DNA of 64,000 nucleotides, taken from Hydractinia symbiolongicarpus. Taxonomy: Eukaryota; Cnidaria; Hydrozoa; Anthoathecata; Hydractiniidae. The stretch is from NCBI RefSeq assembly GCF_029227915.1, contig NC_079876.1:33897828-33961827 (forward strand), given 5' to 3'. Below are positions 55,001 through 64,000 of this stretch, piece after piece. Positions within the stretch are counted from its first letter, which is position 1, and each line of letters begins with the position of its first letter. The position numbers were made by a program, and so were the translations under genes. A model generated the notes under the pieces. The model saw nothing but the letters and a program-made list of their open reading frames with translations. It did no database searches and was not told where the DNA came from.

Positions 55001-58000
55001 GATAACGGCTAGGATTGGTCCCACAGTAAGAAATGACTTATTTATCTAAATTCTTAAATGAAGCGCTACCACAGGGCCCACTGTAATCGCTGAGTTGCGG
55101 CAATCATGTCAAATTAAGAAGAATGTTATTTCTTGGAGTCCAATTGTCTCACTTTCACATTTATAAAGTCGCAGCACAAAATCAGTTCAATTAAGTCCCA
55201 CAGCCAATTGTTTCACTGTTAAAAGCGATGCAACCTAGTAATACCGCAAAGATATCACGAAATACATGTTGGTAAGAATATATGACCCAACCGATTTGCT
55301 CAAAGAGATTGATGCTGTTAGAAAGTCAATGAAATGCACTTTTTGAAACTGTCTCTATTTCTTCAACGCGGTCTAACGGCTAGGATTGGTCTTACAGTAA
55401 GAAATGACATATTTATCTAAATTTTTAAATGAAACGCTACCACAGCGCCCAGTGTAACCGCTGAGTTTCGGCAATCATGTCAAATTAAAAAGAATGTTAT
55501 TTCTTGGAGTCAAATTGACTCACTTATAACGTTTATGAAGTCACAGTCCAAAATCAGTTCAATTAAGTCCCACAGTCAATAGTTTCACTGTTAACAGCGA
55601 TGCAACCTAGTAATGTTGGAAAAATATCGCTAAATACATGTTGGTACGAGTATGTGACGCAACCGTTGTAACTGAAGCGGATTGATACCGTTAGAGAGTC
55701 AATGAAATGTAGTTTTTGAAACTGTCGCTATTTCTTCAGCGCGCGATAACAGATAGGATTGGTCTTACAGTAAGAAATGACATATTTAACTAAATTTTTA
55801 AATGAAGCGCTACCACAGCGCCCAGTGTAATCGCTGAGTTCCGGCAATCATGTCAAATTAAAAAGAATGTTATTTCTTGGAGTCCAATTGTCTCACTTAT
55901 AACATTTATAGGGTCACAGCCCAAAATCAGTTCCAATTACGTCCCACAGTCAATCGTTTCACTGTTAAAAGCGATACAACCTAGTATTACCGGAAAGATA
56001 TCACGAAATACATTTTGGTAAGAATATGTTACTCAACCGTTGTAACTCAAACGGATTGATACTGTTAGAAAGTCAATGAAATGTACTTTTTGAAACTGTC
56101 TCTATTTCTTCAGAGCGGGATAACGGCTAGGATTGGTCCCACAGTAAGAAATGACTTATTTATCTAAATTCTTAAATGAAGCGCTACCACAGCGCCCACT
56201 GTAATCGCTGAGTTGCGGCAATCATGTCAAATTAAGAAGAATGTTATTTCTTGGAGTCCAATTGTCTCACTTTCACATTTATAAGGTCGCAGCACAAAAT
56301 CAGTTCAATTAAGTCCCACAGCCAACTGTTTCACTGTTAAAAGCGATGCAACCTAGTAATACCGGAAAGATATCACGAAATACATGTTGGTAAGAATATA
56401 TGACCCAACCGATTTGCTCAAAGAGATTGATGCTGTTAGAAAGTCAATGAAATGCACTTTTTGAAACTGTCTCTATTTCTTCAACGCGGTCTAACGGCTA
56501 GGATTGGTCTTACAGTAAGAAATGACATATTTATCTAAATTTTTAAATGAAACGCTACCACAGCGCCCAGTGTAACCGCTGAGTTCCGGCAATCATGTCA
56601 AATTAAAAAGAATGTTATTTCTTGTGGTCCAATTGTCTCACTTATAACGTTTATGAAGTCACAGTCCAAAATCAGTTCAATTAAGTCCCACAGTCAATAG
56701 TTTCACTGTTAAAAGCGATGCAACCTAGTAATGTTGGAAAAATATCGCTACATACATGTTGGTACGAGTATGTGACGCAACCGTTGTAACTGAAGCGGAT
56801 TGATACCGTTAGAGAGTCAATGAAATGTAGTTTTTGAAACTGTCGCTATTTCTTCAGCGCGCGATAACGGCTAGGATTGGTCCCACAGTAAAAATGACTT
56901 AATTATCTAAATTTTTAAATGAAGTGCTACCACAGCGCCCAGTGTAATCGCTGAGTTCCGGCAATCACGTCAAATTAAGAAGAATGTTGTTTCTTGGAGT
57001 CCAATTTTCTCATTTATCACATTTATCAGGTCACAGTCCAAAGTTAGTTCAATTAAGTCACACAGTCAATCGTTTCACTGTTAAAAGCGATGCAACCTAG
57101 TAATACCAGAAAAATATCGCTAAATACATGTTGGTACGAATATGTGACCCAACCGTTGTAACTCACACGGACTGTAACCGTTAGAAAGTCAATGAAATGT
57201 AGTTTTTGAAACTGTCGCTATTTCTTCAGCGCGCGATAACAGATAGGATTGGTCTTACAGTAAAAAATGACAAATTTATCTAAATTTTTAAATGAAGCGC
57301 TACCACAGGGCCAGTGTAATCGCTGAGTTCCGGCAATCATGTCAAATTAAAAAGATTGTTATTTCTTGGAGTCCAATTGTCTCACTTATAACATTTATAA
57401 GGTCACAGCCCAAAATCAGTTCCAATTACGTCCCACAGTCAATCGTTTCACTGTTAAAAGCGATACAACCTAGTATTACCGGAAAGATATCACGAAATAC
57501 ATTTCGGTAAGAATATGTGACTCAACCGTTGTAACTCAAACGGATTGATACTGTTAGAAAGTCAATGAAATGTACTTTTCGAAACTGTCTCTATTTCTTC
57601 AGAGCGGGATAACGGCTAGGATTGGTCCCACAGTAAGAAATGACTTATTTATCTAAATTCTTAAATGAAGCGCTACCACAGCGCCCACTGTAATCGCTGA
57701 GTTGCGGCAATCATGTCAAATTAAGAAGAATGTTATTTCTTGGAGTCCAATTGTCTCACTTTCACATTTATAAGGTCGCAGCCCAAAATCAGTTCAATTA
57801 AGTCCCACAGCCAATTGTTTCACTGTTAAAAGCGATGCAACCTAGTAATACCGGAAAGATATCACGAAATACATGTTGGTAAGAATATATGACCCAACCG
57901 ATTTGCTCAAAGAGATTGATGCTGTTAGAAAGTCAATGAAATGCACTTTTTGAAACTGTCTCTATTTCTTCAGCGCGGTCTAACGGCTAGGATTGGTCTT

Positions 58001-61000
58001 ACAGTAAGAAATGACATATTTATCTAAATTTTTAAATGAAACGCTACCACAGCGCCCAGTGTAACCGCTGAGTTCCGGCAATCATGTCAAATTAAAAAGA
58101 ATGTTATTTCTTGGAGTCAAATTGACTCACTTATAACGTTTATGAAGTCACAGTCCAAAATCAGTTCAATTAAGTCCCACAGTCAATAGTTTCACTGTTA
58201 AAAGCGATGCAACCTAGTAATGATGGAAAAATATCGCTAAATACATGTTGGTACGAGTATGTGACGCAACCGTTGTAACTGAAGCGGATTGATACCGTTA
58301 GAGAGTCAATGAAATGTAGTTTTTGAAACTGTCGCTATTTCTTCAGCAGGAGATAACGGCTAGGATTGGTCCCACAGTAAAAATGACTAAATTATCTAAA
58401 TTTTTAAATGAAGTGCTACCACAGCGCCCAGTGTAATCGCTGAGTTCCGGCAATCACGTCAAATTAAGAAGAATGCTGTTTCTTGGAGTCCAATTTTCTC
58501 ATTTAACACATTTATCAGGTCACAGTCCAAAGTTAGTTCAATTAAGTCACACAGTCAATCGTTTCACTGTTAAAAGCGATTCAACCTAGTAATATCAGAA
58601 AAATATCGCTAAATACATGTTGGTACGATGATGTGACCCAACCGTTGTAACTCACACGGACTGTAACCGTTATAAAGTCAATGAAATGTACTTTTTGAAA
58701 CTGTCTCTATTTCTTCAGAGCGGGATAACGGCTAGGATAGGTCCCACAGTAAGAAATGACTTATTTATCTAAATTCTTAAATGAAGCGCTACCACAGCGC
58801 CCACTGTAATCGCTGAGTTGCGGCAATCATGTCAAATTAAGAAGAATGTTATTTCTTGGAGTCTAATTGTCTCACTTTCACATTTATAAGGTCGCAGCCC
58901 CAAATCAGTTCAATTAAGTCCCACAGCCAATTGTTTCACTGTTAAAAGCGATGCAACCTAGTAATACCGGAAAGATATCACGAAATACATGTTGGTAAGA
59001 ATATATGACCCAACCGTTGTAGCTCAAACGCATTGATACTGTTAGAAAGTCAATGAAATGTACTTTTTGAAACTGTCTCTATTTCTTCAGAGCGGGATAA
59101 CGGCTAGGGTTGGTCTTACAGTAAGAAATGACATATTTATCTAAATTTTTAAATGAAGCGCTACCACAGCGCCCAGTGTAATCGCTGAGTTCCGGCAATC
59201 ATGTCAAATTAAAAAGAATGTTATTTCTTGGAGTCCAATTGTCTCACTTATAACATTTATAAGGTCACAGCCCAAAATCAGTTCCAATTACGTCCCACAG
59301 TCAATCGTTTCACTATTAAAAGCGATGCAACCTAGTAGTATCAGAAAAATATCGCTAAATACATGTTGGTACGAATATGTGACCCATCCGTTGTAACTCA
59401 CACGGACTGTAACCGTTATAAAGTCAATGAAATGTAGTTTTTGAAAATGTCGCTATTTCTTCAGCGCGCGATAACAGATAGGATTGGTCTTACAGTAAGA
59501 AATGACATATTTATCTAAATTTTTAAATGAAGCGCTACCACAGGGCCAGTGTAATCGCTGAGTTCCGGCAATCATGTCAAATTAAAAAGATTGTTATTTC
59601 TTGGAGTCCAATTGTCTCACTTATAACATTTATAAGGTCACAGCCCAAAATCAGTTCCAATTACGTCCCACAGTCAATCGTTTCACTGTTAAAAGCGATA
59701 CAACCTAGTATTACCGGAAAGATATCACGAAATACATTTCGGTAAGAATATGTGACTCAACCGTTGTAACTCAAACGGATTGATACTGTTAGAAAGTCAA
59801 TGAAATGTACTTTTTGAAACTGTCCCTATTTCTTCAGAGCGGGATAACGGCTAGGATTGGTCCCACAGTAAGAAATGACTTATTTATCTAAATTCTTAAA
59901 TGAAGCGCTACCACAGCGCCCAGTGTAATCGCTGAGTTGCGGCAATCATGTCAAATTAAGAAGAATGTTATTTCTTGGAGTCCAATTGTCTCACTTTCAC
60001 ATTTATAAGGTCGCAGCCCACAATCAGTTCAATTAAGTCCCACAGCCAATTGTTTCACTGTTAACAGCGATGCAACCTAGTAATACCGGAAAGATATCAC
60101 GAAATACATGTTGGTAAGAATATATGACCCAACCGTTGTAGCTCAAAGGGATTGATGCTGTTAGAAAGTCAATGAAATGTACTTTTTGAAACTGTCTCTA
60201 TTTCTTCAGCGCGGTCTAACGGCTAGGATTGGTCTTACAGTAAGAAATGACATATTTATCTAAATTTTTAAATGAAACGCTACCACAGCGCCCAGTGTAA
60301 CCGCTGAGTTCCGGCAATCATGTCAAATTAAAAAGAATGTTATTTTTTGGAGTCAAATTGACTCACTTATAACGTTTATGAAGTCACAGTCCAAAATCAG
60401 TTCAATTAAGTCCCACAGTCAATAGTTTCACTGTTAAAAGCGATGCAACCTAGTAATGTTGGAAAAATATCGCTAAATACATGTTCGTACGAGTATGTGA
60501 CGCAACCGTTGTAACTGAAGCGGATTGATACCGTTAGAGAGTCAATGAAATGTAGTTTTTGAAACTGTCGCTATTTCTTCAGCGCGCGATAACGGCTAGG
60601 ATTGGTCCCACAGTAAAAATGACTTAATTATCTAAGTTTTTAAATGAAGTGCTACCACAGCGCCCAGTGTAATCGCTGAGTTCCGGCAATCACGTCAAAT
60701 TAGGAAGAATGTTGTTTCTTGGAGTCCAATTTTCTCATTTATCACATTTATCAGGTCACAGTCCAAAGTTAGTTCAATTAAGTCACACAGTCAATCGTTT
60801 CACTGTTAAAAGCGATGCAACCTAGTAATACCGGAAAGATATCACGAAATACATGTTGGTAAGAATATATGACCCAACCGTTGTAGCTCAAACGCATTGA
60901 TACTGTTAGAAAGTCAATGAAATGTATTTTTGAAACTGTCTCTATTTCTTCAGAGCGGGATAACGGCTAGGGTTGGTCTAACAGTAAGAAGGGACATATT

Positions 61001-64000
61001 TATCTAAATTTTTAAATGAAGCGCTACCACAGCGCCCAGTGTAATCGCTGAGTTCCGGCAATCATGTCAAATTAAAAAGAATGTTATTTCTTGGAGTCCA
61101 ATTGTCTCACTTATAACATTTACAAGGTCACAGCCCAAAATCAGTTCCAATTACGTCCCACAGTCAATCGTTTCACTGTTAAAAGCGATACAACCTAGTA
61201 TTACCGGAAAGATATCACAAAATACAATTTGGTAAGAATATGTGACTCAACCGTTGTAACTCAAACGGATTGATACTGTTAGAAAGTCAATGAAATGTAC
61301 TTTTTGAAACTGTCTCTATTTCTTCAGAGCGGGATAACGGCTAGGATTGGTCCCACAGTAAGAAATGACTTATTTATCTAAATTCTTAAATGAAGCGCTA
61401 CCACAGCGCCCAGTGTAATTGCTGAGTTGCGGCAATCATGTCAAATTAAGAAGAATGTTATTTCTTGGAGTCCAATTGTCTCACTTTCACGTTTATAAGG
61501 TCGCTGCCCAAAATCAGTTCAATTAAGTCCCACAGCCAATTGTTTCACAGTTAAAGGCGATGCAACCTAGTAATACCGGAAAGATATCACGAAATACATG
61601 TTGGTAAAAATATATGACCCAACCGTTGTAGCTCAAAGGGATTGATGCTGTTAGAAAGTCAATGAAATGTACTTTTTGAAACTGTCTCTATTTCTTCAGT
61701 GCGGTCTAACGGCTAGGATTGGTCTTACAGTAAGAAATGACATATTTATCTAAATTTTTAAATGAAACCCTACCAGAGCGCCCAGTGTAACCGCTGAGTT
61801 CCGGCAATCATGTCAAATTAAAAAGAATGTTATTTCTTGGAGTCAAATTGACTCACTTATAACATTTATAAGGTCACTGCCCAAAATGAGTTCCAATTAA
61901 GTCCCACAGTCAATCGTTTCACTGTTAAAAGCGATACAACCTAGTATTACCGGAAAGATATCATGAAATACATTTTGGTAAGAATATGTGACTCAACCGT
62001 TGTAACTCAAACGGATTGATACCGTTAGAAAGTCAATGAAATGTACTTTTTGAAACTGTCTCTATTTCTTCAGAGCGGGATAACGGCTAGGGTTGGTCTT
62101 ACAGTAAGAAATGACATATTTATCTAAATTTTAAAATGAAGCGCGACCACAGCGCCCAGTGTAATCGCTGAGTTCCGGCAATCATGTCAAATTAAAAAGA
62201 AAGTTATTTCTTTGAGTCCAATTGTCTCACTTATAACTTTATAAGGTCACCGCCCAAAATCAGTTCCAACTAAGTCCCACAGTCAATCGTTTGACTGTTA
62301 AAAGCGATACAACCTAGTATTACCGGAAAGATATCACAAAATACATTTTGGTAAGAATATGTGACTCAACCGTTGTAACTCAAACTGATTGATACTGTTA
62401 AAAAGTCAATGAAATGTACTTTTTGAAGCTGTCTCTATTTCTTCAGCGCGCGATAACGGCTAGGATAGGTCCCACAGTAAAAATGACTTAATTATCCAAA
62501 TTTTTAAATTAAGTGCTGCCAAAGCGCCCAGTGTAATCGCTGAGTTCCGGCAATCACGTCAAATTAAGAAGAATGTTATTTCTTGGAGTCCAATTTTCTC
62601 ATTTATCACATTTATCAGGTCACAGTCCAAAGTTAGTTCAATTAAGTTCCACAGTCAATCGTTTGACTGTTAAAAGCGATACAACCTAGTATTACCGGAA
62701 AGATATCACAAATTACATTTTGGTAAGAATATGTGACTCAACCGTTGTAACTCAAACTGATTGATACTGTTAAAAAGTCAATGAAATGTACTTTTTGAAG
62801 CTGTCTCTATTTCTTCAGCGCGCGATAACGGCTAGGATAGGTCCCACAGTAAAAATGACTTAATTATCCAAATTTTTAAATTAAGTGCTGCCAAAGCGCC
62901 CAGTGTAATCGCTGAGTTCCGGCAATCACGTCAAATTAAGAAGAATGTTATTTCTTGGAGTCCAATTTTCTCATTTATCACATTTATCAGGTCACAGTCC
63001 AAAGTTAGTTCAATTAAGTTCCACAGTCAATCGTTTCACTGTTAAAAGCGATGCAACCTAGTAATATCAGAAAAATATCGCTAAATACATGTTGGTACCA
63101 ATATGTGACCCAAATGTTGTAACTCACACGGACTGTAACCGTTAGAAAGTCAATGAAATGTAGTTTTTCAAACTGTCGCTATTTCTTCAGCGCGCGTTAA
63201 CGGATAGGATTGGTCCCACAGTAAAGAATGACTTATTTATCTAAATTTTTAAATGAAGCGCTACCACAGCTCCCAGTTTAATAGCTGAGTTCCGGCAATC
63301 ATGTCAAATTAAGAAGAATGTTATTTCTTGGAGTCCAATTGTCTCACTTTCACATTTATAAGGTCGCGGCCCAAAATCAGTTCAATTAAGTCCCACAGCC
63401 AATTGTTTCACTGTTAAAAGCGATGCAACCTAGTAATACCGGAAAGATATCACGAAATACATGTTGGTAAGAATAATTGACCCAACCGTTGTAGCTCAAA
63501 GGGATTGATGCTGTTAGAAAGTCAATGAAATGTACTTTTTGAAACTGTCTCTATTTCTTCAGCGCGGTCTAACGGCTAGGATTGGTCTTACAGTAAGAAA
63601 TGACATATTTATCTAAATTTTTAAATGAAGCGCTACCACAGCGCCCAGTGTAATCGCTGAGTTCCGGCAATCATGTCAAATTAAAAAGAATGTTATTTCT
63701 TGGAGTCCAATTGTCTAACTTATAACATTTATAAGGTCACAGCCCAAAATCAGTTACAATTACGTCCCACAGTCAATCGTTTCACTGTTAAAAGCGATAC
63801 AACCTAGTATTACCGGAAAGATATCACGAAATACATTTTGGTAAGAATATGTGACTCAACCGTTGTAACTCAAACGGATTGATACTGTTAGAAAGTCAAT
63901 GAAATGTACTTTTTGAAACTGTCTCTATTTCTTCAGAGCGGGATAACGGCTAGGATTGGTCCCACAGTAAAGAATGACTTATTTATCTAAATTTTTAAAT
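46010..64000. repeat. Right satellite array, same ~372-bp monomer, about 48 copies
   Basis: This continues the left array in the same orientation and phase: the monomer cut by the element at 29730 resumes at 46010 after the 5-bp duplication. The same variant types occur, and distinct higher-order blocks are visible. A 72-residue chance frame recurs identically at 52451 and 54685 (2,234 bp apart) and near-identically at 57292 and 59527 (2,235 bp apart), so the local unit is six monomers. Around 62400-63060 two neighbouring monomers share unusual variants, pointing to a recent single-monomer duplication. No genes seen. Confidence 0.97.

Noticed and set aside
52451-59745. Four near-identical 72-codon frames (52451, 54685, 57292, 59527)
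   Set aside because: Same satellite artefact. They repeat because the higher-order unit repeats, not because a protein is conserved.

Overview
The window is a long, gene-free tandem satellite array interrupted by one complete Polinton/Maverick-type element, a virus-like, self-synthesising DNA transposon of eukaryotes. Positions 1-29730 and 46010-64000 consist of ~372-bp satellite monomers, roughly 80 on the left and 48 on the right, organised into multi-monomer higher-order repeats. I see no host gene. The host is a eukaryote, most likely an invertebrate animal. That is inferred from the type of element and its MDM2-like RING gene; the sequence does not name a species.

The element spans 29731-46009 (16,279 bp). 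It is bounded by 260-bp terminal inverted repeats (TIRs) that differ at one position and begin AGAG / end CTCT. A 5-bp target duplication TATAT flanks it. Removing the element and one TATAT restores an uninterrupted satellite monomer.

Layout, left to right: a 116-aa protein and a 389-aa C-terminally anchored protein on the minus strand; then on the plus strand the virion block: minor capsid (penton-like) gene, double-jelly-roll major capsid gene and A32/FtsK-type packaging ATPase. A run of small membrane proteins follows on the plus strand (204 aa, a frameshifted single-pass protein, 75 aa, 47 aa, 141 aa). Next come a 426-aa coiled-coil membrane protein (minus), two paralogous two-helix membrane proteins (plus) and a DDE integrase (minus). 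The right end carries three plus-strand genes that share an N-terminal SAP-like module: an 89-aa protein, an MDM2-type RING protein and the 1,397-aa protein-primed family B DNA polymerase, whose stop codon lies inside the right TIR.

The replication and integration genes look intact. The two capsid genes each carry one in-frame TAA and a third gene is frameshifted, so this copy may be able to transpose but not to form particles. No adenovirus-like maturation protease was found. The most distinctive features are short perfect hairpins just after gene stop codons (a possible transcript 3'-end signal), the MDM2-like RING, a 42-residue module present twice within the polymerase, and a G-quadruplex-prone tract in the TIRs.
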